Assembly (NCBI GenBank): GCA_017607445.1
Contig: JAEVHH010000004.1
Coordinates: 3,348,001 to 3,412,000, forward strand
Origin: Histoplasma ohiense
Lineage: Eukaryota > Ascomycota > Eurotiomycetes > Onygenales > Ajellomycetaceae
DNA: 64,000 bases
Direction of reading: 5' to 3'
The notes beneath the pieces are model-generated. The model had not been told where the DNA came from. It saw only the letters and a list, made by a program, of their open reading frames with translations, and did not search any database. Shown piece by piece: positions 1 to 12,900 of the stretch (position 1 is its first letter; every line of letters begins with the position of its first letter). Both the position numbers and the translations under genes were made by a program.

Positions 1-167
1 AGCTGTCCTATTGACGGTAAAGAATCTCTATGTGCATCGCCATGATGTAAACCGCCGCGAAGTTCCTTGATACCGTCCTCTTCTCCTCTCGGTGATTGGA
101 ATGGTGCGGTTGTCGACCCTGAAACTCCATAGACGGGCAGATACCTACCCGTATCCACTGTGACCAT
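1..167 (-). CDS. 5' end of an unrecognised gene running off the left edge
   Basis: Reading leftwards from an ATG at 167, the frame stays open to the window edge for 55 codons. An in-frame TGA lies about 20 codons upstream of the ATG with no other ATG between them, which fixes the start if no upstream exon exists. The residues are polar and look like natural protein: MVTVDTGRYLPVYGVSG, then a charged, Gly/His-rich stretch. No domain is visible and I do not recognise the family. The roughly 15 kb without genes behind it would suit a heavily regulated gene such as a transcription factor, but that is inference. An uninterrupted frame this short could also be chance. Confidence 0.45.
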   Translation of the reverse strand, partial: MVTVDTGRYLPVYGVSGSTTAPFQSPRGEEDGIKELRGGLHHGDAHRDSLPSIGQ

Positions 168-3100
168 ATTGCCCGGGATATATTTGTGACTTCGTCGAGC
201 TCCTGGGCGAAATCAGACCGACATAACCGACCAAGTACGCTCTATCACCCCCCCACCCAAAGAAAGTCCCAAAAACGTTTGCTGCCTTCACTTTAATCTC
301 CGGGCACCATACGGAGTTGCTGCCGCTAACCGCTTGACGACCAATTTCTCTGCTTGCACAATGATCTCAACCGAGCGGTAAGAGCTGCTCGGGTGCTCCA
401 ACGTCACACGACGCCAAGTTTTCTAGGCTAACAGACAAATATATCGTATCGAAAAGAGCATTAGGTTATCTCCTAGCAAGAAAAAGCAGAAGCTGTTCCT
501 TGCGGATCTTTTCTCCTCGTTCAGTGCAGAAGATTCGGGATCGAAACAGAATGAAGGGACGGGAATGCACTATAATAATAACGGGGGCGGCTTTGGGCCG
601 GAGGCAGTGTCAAAAGGCAATTTGGGTTTGTTCGTTTATATGGGCAAAGAGGGAGCCTGCGGCTTAAGATTTATGTGAAGAAAATTGACTCCTGAGGAGA
701 ACAACCCAATCTGGAGCGGCGGGGCGGAATGATCAGATCAGATCAGTTGGTGCAACAAATCCTGCTTTGTCTGGTTTAACAAGTAGTAATAAATAAATCA
801 CCTCCTGTTTTTACCCAGGAAACCAGGCCTGAAGCTACCAAACCAACCTCTACCGGGGTTTCGTCTCTGGAAGAACTACCATATAGAACCAAGGTTGCCG
901 CCGGGGAAACTGCAGAATATGGGTCGTTGGTGAACTGGGGGGCAATGAACCAAATATGGAAGCTCTCGACCGATAACCGAGTAGAGCAAGGCACTTTCGA
1001 AGACAGAAGCATGCAAAATCGACCTGCCGGACAAGAAGATGAATGCAAAAGAGTGGTGGGAGAGAGCGAGCAGAAAACGGGGTGGACAGTGGACTAAAAG
1101 AAGAAGAACAGCTTCGAACTACGACGTCTGCGTGAGCTAGAGATGTAGATGGCAGGTCTAGTATGGTACGTACCGTACGTCTGCCCAGACGGGCTGAGAC
1201 TGAATCTGTAAAGGTACACGTACCCCGTAATAAAACGCATCCCCCGGTCCTGGAGGGATGATTGTATTTTACGAGTGCTGTATGTATTGTATCGGGTGGC
1301 GTATGGTTTCGGCGTATTTCCAGCAATCGATATTTCAAAACAAGATCCTCCAGCGGGTACAACGACTAGAGTAAGAATAAATGAAGGAACTAAGTTAATG
1401 ATAATAACCGATGATTATAGTAGTAATAGGCTCTTTGATATCAGACGGGGCAGATTCGATGATCAGTGTCCAAGATACGGATGATCATAGTTACCTCTCC
1501 CCAGGTTTTGAAGACAGGACTGAACATTGATCAGATGGATGCTCCTAATGGCAACCGAGAGCGACTTGTTCCAATTTCCGCGTGGGAGAGTTCTAAGACG
1601 GCCCATCAATCGTACTCGTTGGCAACGGAATGCCTGAGGCGTTTAACTACGTTTCAAGGTGCAGCACGCCAACCTGTTGCCAGCTCACCGTGAGCGAGCC
1701 ACAAGCAAAATAATTATGGGCGTAATATTTTCTTGGGATGTCCATATGGATGCAGCTCTTTTTTGATTGTCTCAACCCGCAATAAACAGGTGGAAGTTGC
1801 CGCTCTGACGGAGAACCTGATAAAATCGGGCTAGCTTGATGGGTCACTGTTGTCAATCCAGCTAGTGGCCTTATTCAGTGTGGGCGCCTGGTAGGGGACA
1901 ACAGGATTAGGGAGGCAGGGATCCTTGAGAAGCGAAATAATGCCCTTGACGTCGATTTTGCTTCCAGGTGGGGCAGGCAGATACGTTCGAATAGATCCCA
2001 GCAGAGAAGATCGATGGATCGTATGCCATGCCGCATATGGAAAAGTGACTTGGGGGCGTGCACAGGGTTGCGATGTTTAAAAAGCAATCTCAATGCGAGA
2101 TCCCAGACAGTAGGACCAGTAGACCAGTGGCTTGAACAAGCCGGAATATCATAATATTTTAGCGAGGCAGCGCTTGACTCTAGCGGGCACCCCTTGGTCC
2201 CATGTCCATTTCTCTGAACGTGCCGGTCTATACATAGTAGATATCAGACTCTCACGCAGCGAGCGGATAATGGTTATCATGAGAAGAGGTTCGACAGACC
2301 CCGTGCGGCCCGCCAAGCCACACTGCCTAACTCGGCTTTGTAAGCGGTATTTAGTTAGCGGTGTAACATGTCAAGAAAATTACAAGTTTTGAAACTGGCG
2401 TAAAATTCATCCCAATGCACAGCAACGATCAACGGCCACAGCGGAGCGCACTAAAACGTTCCAAGATTTCGCGACAGTTCGAAAGATTCAAAAGTTGGCC
2501 AGGGTTGCACCTTGCCACAAGTTACTGTCAGGTCAGAACCAACACAAGTGTGGTTGACAGAGCCTGTCAACAAGGGGTGACTGGTCAGCATGAGTTCTCG
2601 AGATTCGGTTGTTTCTGGAAGGAAGAAAGCTTGTATGGTTTTATTACCTAATGTGTGTGAGTGGGAAGTCAAATTCCCTTTGGACTCTTCCTTTGGACTC
2701 GCTGAATCATTACCACAGTTGAAAGCGGTTCCGTGCCGTGTGCCAACACGTTGCTCTTGCTGGCTGCACAAGATAAATTGACTTGATTTTTACCCAAAAA
2801 AAAAATAAATAAAAAATAAATAAATAAAACTAATTTGCCTGCCGAACTTTAAGCCGGTTGCAACCAAGATCAGGCATGTTGTTCATATTCTGTCGGGATT
2901 AGGTCTGATCTATGACCAAGATCTCTATCGGGTCCTTCATAATCTTTCATTCTATGATGATATAACATAGCAAATAACTAAGGTCCGGAATTGATCGAAT
3001 GGATCGATGGTGATTTCAATCTTTGTATGGATCATCTCCGGATTTCTATCGCCACCCACTTGCATGCATTCGGAGACTGAGGATAGGCTGGTGGGTACTG

Positions 3101-4865
3101 TGAAACCGAGCGTTCGTGGTGATCCAACGGCATCCTGATGAATAGCCCACTGCTTCGTTTATCTGCTCTGTTCATGAACCAACATTCTCAATGATCTCAA
3201 CTATCAAGGCTGGGAGTTCAGCCAAGGACATGTTACATGTACATGTACATACATACATGTACATCCGTATGTATGTGCTGTACTGACTGTACGGAGTACA
3301 CAGCGGTTGTATTATTATTTATTATTATTATTGTTACATGTTATCGGCAGTTCAGCGTCCAATACAGCTGTGACACGGGAGTGTATAGAGGTCCTGCCGA
3401 TGTCAAGGTGAACTCAAATACATTGTGCTAGCCTCATAGGGCGATGGTGCTGGGAGGCTTGTCCCCAATGAGCCATGGCCAGCAGTGGCTGGGAGCCATG
3501 ATACCACTTCACCCTTGACTCCAAGAGCGAGAAAAATGGATTTGAACGTGGGGTTTATGACACATGGAAGGGATGATTCTCGGAGACATGGAACCGTCTA
3601 CTGACCACATACCTAGTTGGGGATTCCACCCAAGTTTCTTCGGGTAACTCACCGGATAGCCAACCGGAGAGCTTGGCTCGCCAATTCAGTAGATCTTCCA
3701 GCGGTTGAAACACACAATTTACAAGCCGGGTCACTCGCCAACCGATTTTCATTTGGTGGAATGAGATCTTTCTGGCAACCAGTTTACGATGGAATGGCTG
3801 TGCTGGATTCATGGAAGCTAGCCATCTTATCCTAAGATTCAATGGAAATTGTATATTGATGTCCAATAAAAAATACCTTCTAGATAGTTCTAATCTTCGG
3901 GACTGGGGTTCTCAAAAGTTTAGTGTCTTCTATATAATTAACATATTGATCATGGTTTTTGTATTGTATTTCTTTCTCATCTCTACAGGGAATTTCAGAT
4001 ATAAAATCAAGTCAGTGTCTTAAAGATCACTTCGTTCTAGTTCGTAAATTACTTAATTCACTATTAGCTACGTCCAATGATTGGGCTGTTTCACAATTAT
4101 CTTTAATATTTTTACATTTCGAAAAATGAAAGATTAAAGATGAATGGAAGGTGAGATTAGTCGATATTGTTTTTCAATGTGATAAAAAGAAATTAAGAAA
4201 TCACAGATGAGTGGGCTTTCAGTATTGTAGCGAAGGTAAGGATGGAACGAAATTTGAGGTGTGTTATAATATATTACTAGTATTCAGGTCAATTGAGCAT
4301 CAATAGGTGACTTGCGGAGTATATAGAACTAATACTGCACTTACCAACTCAGCAAGAAAAATGTATATGCTCTGGACAAAGGTACCGAGCATCAAGTGGC
4401 GATGTGTATCGGACTATGTAACTCGTGAACAGTCCATGTTCTAGCTATTGGGCATATTTGTTTTTTTTTCCTTACGCAGAGCATTTACTATTAGCTGGTA
4501 TTCTGCTCTTGGTCTGTCTTCATTTGCCGAAAGGTTTTCCAATTGGAGGAATCGACAAGGTAGTGACCAGAGCTATTCTTCTGTCTCTGAAAACGCACCT
4601 GTAACGGTAGGCCCTGGTTCGCGGGACGTCTAGTGGCTGCTTGTCAGGATTGTGTCAGGCGCGGTTGACAGAGCGCCAGCCGTCTTATGTTCTTTTTTTT
4701 TTTTTTGTCCCTAAGATGTGAAACATTATCACTGGCCGGATACATGTAGACATCTAGATCTTCTCAACCGCATGAACCCTTTCTCTTATCCTTCTTGCTT
4801 TCATTAATGAAATTATCCCAGTAAGCGGGACAGAATTCAGCTAGTATTATATAATCCAACAGAAT

Positions 4866-4895
4866 AACTAGTTAGTTATAACTAACCAACTAGTT
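4866..4895. repeat. Imperfect AT-rich palindrome
   Basis: The arms begin AACTAGTT at both ends and are centred on TTATAA. The right arm carries four extra bases relative to the left. It sits in an AT-rich, gene-free stretch. Confidence 0.6.
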
Positions 4896-6903
4896 CTAGC
4901 TTTCTTCGAAAATTTAATATCATATCTTACTCCTCCTTTTCAAATCATGAGAAGCGTGTTTCAGCCAATGATATGTCGTCCAAGATATTTCTTTGTTTGT
5001 TATCATCTTGCAGGATCATTTTATTATTAAAGTTAGTCTTTCAGTTGTGAACCGTTTAATTTTTGAATAGTAAGTAAATTTTCTTTTCATATCTTTTGTA
5101 CCTCGGGAAATTTTCTACATACGGATTATATCAATGCTCTGGGAGCTAGGCAGGCCACTTTTGAAGTTGGCTGCGCTCCATCAGGCTCAATTTAATCTCA
5201 GTTGTATTTTCCATCCCAGCGAACCGCGATCGGTTCCGCATTTTGTCGATGTTGGGCGTTCGAGACATTGGAAAGAATGACGGCGATATTTCTGGTATGC
5301 GGGGGCCGAGAAACAAAAGATCGAATGCATCTCAATGGTACTGCACATGGCTGTGCTACCCCCAACAGTCTTAATTCGCCGCTTTCGATCATCTCTCTCA
5401 ATGACATTCTCCATTCCTTGAACTATGTATCACGCTCACTGCCCTTTGTTGGCGCCACATGTCCAACGACGCAAGGGATTTCCGTTACCAGAGCCTGCAG
5501 TCGAAGGAAGCTCCATGATGATTATGACACGTCTCGCCAAAACAAAAGCCCTCGCAATCGTGATTGTTTGATGTTATGCAGGCGTTCCATTTTGCTATCA
5601 CACTTGAACTTGGCTATTGGCCAGTGGACTGGAAGCAAAATCCGGTGCGACGATGCTGCACGTCGCCCATCCCGTCATATGCACTGTGAACCACATCACA
5701 AAAATATTCCGAAGACATGCAGAATGTGATTCAAATTTAGCTTTCTTCTTTCTTTTTTCCCCTTCCCAAGATTCACACCTTTAATTACTGTAGTTTGACT
5801 TCTCGATACAAAGCCAAATGGCGCCGTACATCAATTGGATTATATTGCAGTCCTTGGAAGACCTAGAGAAGCGAAGTAAATAAGTCCTTACAAGGTGTGA
5901 GTTTAGAGGCTTGCAGCCTAAAGCTTGGCTGCAAAAATTCGCCCTCTCTGAAAGACCCAATCGTCACAATTGTGACGACTGGATTTGTGTGAGCGAGGGT
6001 GATATTTTCATTGATTTTCCGAGTGTGGAAGGACTTATTTTCCATACATCCGTGGGAGGTCCTTAATCCTCACTTTTTACAGATGATCAATGCAATCGAT
6101 AGCTTAAGGATGCATAAATGCATACCGAGCTTTTTGCTTTGGAGAAGGTTGAACATCCATTGGCTTGTAATAAGGTTATGAGCATTGATCTCGCTTGATT
6201 AAACCATATTTGAAACCACGGCACTTTCAATGATGCGCTCGCGGTATGTATTCCGCTGACCTTCTTCACATCCATGGATCTGTTTACATTCTTTATTTGC
6301 CCTGGTCCTTTTCTTTATGTTCATTCCAGCCCCTGAACAAAGTGTACTGGTCGCATGATGTAGAGTAACGTACTCAACTCCGAACTTCAGCCGTTTTATG
6401 CATTGCACAGCAGGCACATCTATCATATTTGAACCGGGCTTTACTCCGCACACAGATTTTACTTTAATGTTTGCCAAAGCAGCCAGAATTTATCTTTTGT
6501 CGAATTGCTTTTGGTGGAGGTAACCTTATAAGCAAATGATGATTGAATCCCTCGAGATTCTAGCGGGCGCCACTGCCTTAGATCTATTGGGAGATGGCCA
6601 TAATAACGACAATTTCCCAGCTCCCATATACGTCTCAAGATGTAATTGTCAGGAGGCGAGGTTGATACACCGAAACGTGGAAAACTTCGAGGAGATTCGA
6701 ATGTAACTGTAGTACCTTTCATCCAGGCCATGGGGCAACATTCAATGAACAAATGGAGAAACCAAGATTTGTACGCACAAACTGCATTCCCGTTGATTAA
6801 TTGTCATATAATGATAAATTCTCCTCATGAAGCGTGAGTGGCCAGCAAGTCAGTGAAGCTAGGACAATTACAATTCCTGGCATGAAACAAAGCGCGAACC
6901 CAG

Positions 6904-6931
6904 TGGTCAATGGTCAATGGTCAATGGTCAA
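6904..6931. repeat. Tandem repeat GGTCAAT x4
   Basis: Four head-to-tail copies of the 7-mer GGTCAAT lie inside the gene-poor region. No neighbouring gene gives it a role. Confidence 0.8.
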
Positions 6932-9900
6932 TAAACATGCCAAAAATTTGGCGCATTGGAATACGAGTAACTAATGCCGCCCGTCCAGCGGATCGAGATT
7001 AGGGGATCTGGTGAAGATTCGTTGGCCTCGGTCAACATTGCATCCAGCAAGAATGGGCGGGACGCTGGGGACCCGAGGGAACTTGCATTCTTCAGCGATG
7101 CATCTCCAGTGGGATAAATACGAGGGTTCGCTCCTTACCTGATCGATACTAAAAATAGTAGGAGAAACGGGACCGAAATATTACGACCATAGGCGCATGC
7201 TAAAGATACGCCTTCCGTATGGTTGAGTGCAAATTACGTGCTGAGAAACAGGAGAGCGTTCATTTCCAAGTCGGACAGTTGCTTTGGATCGATTGACCAA
7301 ATGAATTCATGACCAGTGTGGGGGAATAAAACAAACCCGGGACTATTCGTTCTATTTTAAGGATCAATCAAGAGATCTCGAAAGGTGAGGGCCGAGGGCA
7401 GGGTATGATTTCGTCGGAGATGAAATCTATTCCAGGACTCGACAAACTCAAATAACCTTGAGGGAGATTGATAATGACTTACTTGTTCAGGAAGCAGGTC
7501 CTTTCATGGCGGAAAATTCGATACATCTGCATTTTGGTATTTTATAGAGCAATCTGAGAACTACAATCGCTGATATTACTGATATATCTGTCACACTGCT
7601 CTCAAAAATAGGCAATGCAATCATCCGCTGCAGAAGCTGCCAACACCCCCGGACATGCGAATTCATCCCATTCTATTCGCAAAGTTGGGGCATCTAGTTT
7701 CCTCTCCTGCAATCCGCTTGAGAACTACAGCTTTGGCCCAAAAATTGAGGAGAGTGTTGGAGTCCTGATTAAAATTGTCATGTTTTTGGGTTTTTCGACA
7801 ATGGATTTCGTGCCGCTGAATAGCTCTCTGTATGCAGTTCAACTGCACAGCACAAGTGTCCGGAAGTGTCAAATGCCGACTCCATCAACTCTGGGAACAA
7901 AACTGCTCCAGGAGGTGAAATTATGAGCTGTAATAAAATTAGTGAATCTAAACTGTTCATTGGCTGTATAAATTAATTTCCATGTCTCAAGATCTGCAGC
8001 AGTTCCGCAAGCGAGAGCAAGATGCGTCTATTGGGGACATAGTGCTGGGTAGGGGGTTCAGATTGCCAGAAGGAATTCGTCCGTTGTACAGAAGCATAGA
8101 GCAAAATAGTTAACTAAGTTAAGCTTCCTGTGTAAACTTCTTTTCCTTGTTTCGTAGACATTTTTTGGTTTGAAGGAGAAAAATCTCCATACTGCCAGGC
8201 AAAATGGGCGGAAAGGAAGATCTTTCTGAATGATCATTAACTCTCCCCTTTATACCTTATTTGAGACTAACTGTATTGACTGGAAAGCAAAATGATTAGA
8301 AATCTTCGTGAGAAGGATATCTATTTATCCATATGCACTCTGTTTAGCTTCAGTTCATAGGGTAGCTGGTAATGGTCATGTATAAGTGCCTCAAGTTCCT
8401 AGGTACTTGTACTAGTATATTTCTTTTTGTATGTTGAATACGGAGCAAGCTGATGTATTTCAAACTTACAGTATGTTGTTATGTATTTTGCACTTGGTTT
8501 TTCATTAATTTCTATACAATAAATAAAATACATCAAAGATTGTAAATTACCAATGGCAGAAAATAGTACTGTGTGATTGATATATTTCAAATTAAAATTC
8601 TCATTTTGCTATCGAAGTTTATGCGTGGTCTATCAAAATACTCCGACAGCGTTCTTCGTTGTTTATACCGTACAGTCGTACATGAGAGGAACTTATAATA
8701 CATTCTACTTTCTCAAAACTGATGGAAAGATATACCTTCTTCTCCGTTACTGAACTCTCCAACCCATGCTCTCGAACGATCTAGAAAAGACCGGGATGTT
8801 TGGTTATTTCCGGTGAGATTGGCGGAGTGAACTCAATCTGACGAACAAGACTTTTAAGACCCTTAACGTGTGGAGCTATAACTCTCCCGGAAATTGAAAG
8901 CATACGCATTTGAACCCAGGCATACCTGACGCTGGAGATTCTCCCCAGCACGCCATGCTGCTCTCTGAAAACGGACTGCTTTTAGTTCTTGTAGCAAGGA
9001 GGGAATGCGCCGGAATCAAGTATTTCCGATCCACTTAGAGCAGGGTTATTCAACAAACCTCCCTGGAGATCTGACAAGCAAATTTTCCATTTCAAGGTTC
9101 TGAGACTGCGTGCGATGGCAGCGAGCCAACGAAATCCAAAAAGAAATTTACAAACAGCTGTGATTGGGCTAATAATTCAAACCCCGAGAGGATATCCCAG
9201 AGAACCACCATTGTCGCAACCCACGATGGAAAAAAATTGGTGAGAGATCAGCCCTTCCGCAACGTCAACAAGCCAGCCTGATGGTTTAGTAGATCATCGA
9301 GGTGTGCGCTCATAGAGCAAATCACGAAAATTTAACTTCAACGTCAATTCGGTGCTTCAGGGCTGTTTATGCAGAAGGAGAATAATCAATGGGGATTTGA
9401 GAAAGATAACGGGCATGGTGTGAGATTCGCTTGAGCCCCGAGGCGTTAATGGGAACTTGGGAAGTCTCCACTTATCGTCTCGACCTTGCCCCTTAGTTGA
9501 TTCCTATGGTGTCAGACTAAGCATTGGTCCCAAGATCGCCAGAAAACGTTATCATGGTTGTTGACCAAAGCTCGTTGCAACCAAGACAGCGGCAGGCCGG
9601 TGGGCACGGGGTAGTGACGTGAGAGTGGAGAATCAGGATGAGCCGGGGTGCAGACACTGAGCTGTATTTTATTTTTTCCAGGGTATCCCCATAATTGAGT
9701 TGGCAAAGCATGGACCGGGGAAGTTTCCAACCCGGGTACAACTTTCAGCCTTTAATTACTGTTTACGACTCTGTTCCAAGTTCCTGGGTTCAATTCAATG
9801 CTTCCTCGTGGGATTAAAAGAAACTTTGAGCGATACAGGTTCACTCCATCTTGCCCAAATTTTGTCAAACTTCCTTGACATTTACATCCGCCGTGATATC

Positions 9901-12900
9901 GCCATCTGCGGAGCTAGTGCTCCGTACTGTGCATACATTTTGGCGGCCCCTGTCAGGGAGTCGCCCACAGCTGTTGCTGAAAGTCAAGTTCTGTAGGGCT
10001 ATCTGCATGCACCAACACATCTCACAGGGACTTTGTCTTGTACGAAAATCACAGAAACGAACGACTGGTCATTTGTCATTCATGTGAAGCGGCTCATTCT
10101 TTCGCATCCCCATAAGCGTTAAATGATTCTCACAAGCAACATCAGTTCCCAAAGCGATTGAATAGCATACGAAAGTTACTCAGAGTGATGTTATTTCCAT
10201 TCCAATCTCCAGCTCATTTGAAGTCAGCCCAGCCGACTTGTCCCTAAGAACTATAAATCGCCGAATAGTCCGACACTATCAGCCCTACATCCCAAAGTCC
10301 ATCTGTTTCTTCTTGACAGTCTTACTTCTGTTACCCCCAGCAACTGCTGAGCAAGGAGTCGCTCACTGAATCCGTATCATTTCGTTGCTGCCAGTTGTGA
10401 TACAAATCGTGATGATTTTCCACCGAGGCCTCTAAACGGCCAATCGCATATTCACCTTCTTATTGCTGGCGGGAACTACATGATAAGTTTGGCCAGTTTC
10501 TTTGCTCCATGTATGATGATGGTGTGGGTCCTCGCAGCAACTTGGGCCCATTGTGCGGAATACAGATCTGTACGTGAAAGTAACATTTCACGTACAGCCG
10601 TACATACACCAATCTCAGCGTATTATTACAGGCTACTCCCATGTCGTGATAACCTGAAATTACCGCGTCCGACACATGCCAATGTAAAAAACGAAACGTT
10701 TATCTCGATTCTCCTCAAATCTTGTGTTCTGAAGGGATAGGCCGGCCTCCATCACATCAATCCCTGTTAATAATGCATATTCAGCCAGAGACTTGGTAAG
10801 GATATTTGTGGCCGATTCATGTGTAGGTTTCATGCGCCAAGGCTAACGCACTACAGCAAAGCGAGTCATCATGGACAGCTACAATTGACACCCGTCTGCT
10901 GGGTAAATCTACCTATCACAAGGCGAGGTAGTGCTCCCTCCACGCATGCTGCACATGTAAATAACCGACAGCAAGGCGACAATTTTGTATTAAGTTTAAG
11001 CTTTCAAGGAGCACAAATGGTAAGATGCGCAATTAATATGGCGAGATTGCATTTAGCTAACGCTTTCCGTATTGAGATACACCAGAGACATTTCGGATAC
11101 TAGCATTCCTATTCATATTGGCCCGAGGTGTTTTAAGAAACCGCATCGTGCCACACAGTCTAATCGATCGCCAAGTGTTTGTCGCAGGTGCCCGGCCGTT
11201 GGCGTTGTTGCCTCTCCTTTCCCCCACTATTTTCTCGCGCTTTGTGTGGCTGGAGCTTGTAACCGACAAGAAAAGCATCATCCGGACGCTTGGCCTAACG
11301 CTGTTCCTTTACCGGCTCGAAATTCAGCTATCTGGCCCTGCAGCATCCTCGGGGAACATCTCGCAGTGTCAGGGACAATCTCCTCCATTAAATCGATAGC
11401 TAATTATTAACTGGTATCTCCCAGCTGCCTGGATTACGGGAAGGTTTAAGATCTGCTATTTATTTTGACTTTTCAGCAGCAAACTGCATTGCAGAGTGGA
11501 TGCGACAGCAATTGAAGTGTATCGCAACAGATCGTCCTATCGGGTTGAATAAGATACTCGAACAAACCACGCTATGAAGTGCTCCGAGGGGAAAATCGCA
11601 CAGGAGCGGCAGAATCGGGTATCTGTCATTGGGGACATATATCTCGGCCGCAACCTATTTTTGAGAATTGGTTTGACGAGAACAATAGCAACCGTCGTGA
11701 TGGCAATAAATATCCATGCAGTTCATTGATGTCTACTTTCAGTGAGAAGTAAGGGGGTTTGGGGGATATGTGGGGCTGGACCCAGCGGATCGATCTGTTC
11801 CTTGGCCAGCTGGCGAGTCGCTATTTTTAAAAATTTCAGAAGAGGGCTTATCCTGCGTGTGGGATTCAAGCTATCATTTTCCAGAATACAAGGCAAAAGA
11901 AGTCAAGGAAAAGGGGAGAAATAATCACCGTTAATTTCCTTAGATTTCCAAGGGTCCATCGTAAGCTCTGAAAATTGCTGTCACAAGAGCATAACGGACC
12001 CCTGAATCATGACAGGCCTATTGCGTATTTACAAGGAAGAATTCTGAATTAGGTCAGCTCATAAAGCTTTCTCTCATCCCTGTGAGCTCTTTTTTGCTCT
12101 TGGATGGCTGGGATGTTGGCGGTGATTTGGGACAAGGCAACGATGCTCGGTCGATCGGCCCTCCTGGCTGTCAGAAGACGCAGCAAGGATCATCTGTCCG
12201 ATCTCTTTGAAGATCGACTGCATCTGTACACTACGCAGTATGTGCTTCGATCCTTTGGGAAGTCTATCAATTTTTTGAACCTCGAATGCTCGCCTTGGGA
12301 TTCATTCTACAGAGTACTTGTGCATCCAATTGGATGATCCTGACCTCCTCTGGACTGGTGAGACAAATGGTATTGCTTCCCAGGATCTGTGAACTCGCCA
12401 GTTGTATCCGAGATTAAAATCTCACTAAGAGTGATAAGATGTTTGCGTTCTCATCAGCGGATGGTAATGACGAACAAAAGGAGTCACTACGGAGTACAGA
12501 CTACAGAAGAGCTTTCTTCCTTACATAGGAGAGCATGTGAACAATACGACCAAGGTATGTGCTCTCCCTGGAACTCTGTTTTCCCCAATAAGAATTCTTC
12601 CCCAGCGGCATACCGCGTCTAAAAATGTCTACTAAATAACAAACTAGTCAAAGACAGTTAGGAAAATACCCTGAAGAGGGATGTAGGAAGAATAAAAGTA
12701 ACCTCGGACCGGCGGCATGTATCGGTGCTGGCATGGTTTGCAACGATTGCTGTGTAGATAGATGCTGGTGTTATTATTGTTCCGAATTACAAAGGGGTAG
12801 ATGCATCGGAACACCGAGCTTTTTGAGCTTTTTGGTAAGAGTATTCTACTGTATTCCTCCGCATTGTGGAGTTACGAACCGGTGTTCCGCTTTTCTGGGA

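Noticed and set aside
5202..5729. 175-codon plus-strand open frame
   Set aside because: No domain, irregular composition, competing minus-strand frames, no splice partners and no conserved block.
6199..6752. Two adjacent minus-strand frames of 92 and 97 codons
   Set aside because: They look partly protein-like, but I could not join them by a plausible intron and recognise nothing in them.
7187..7240. 5S rRNA-like start (ACGACCATAGG followed by CTTCCGT)
   Set aside because: Only the first 11 bases match the 5S start well. The internal promoter boxes and the paired 3' end are missing, so a chance match or a very old fragment is more likely.
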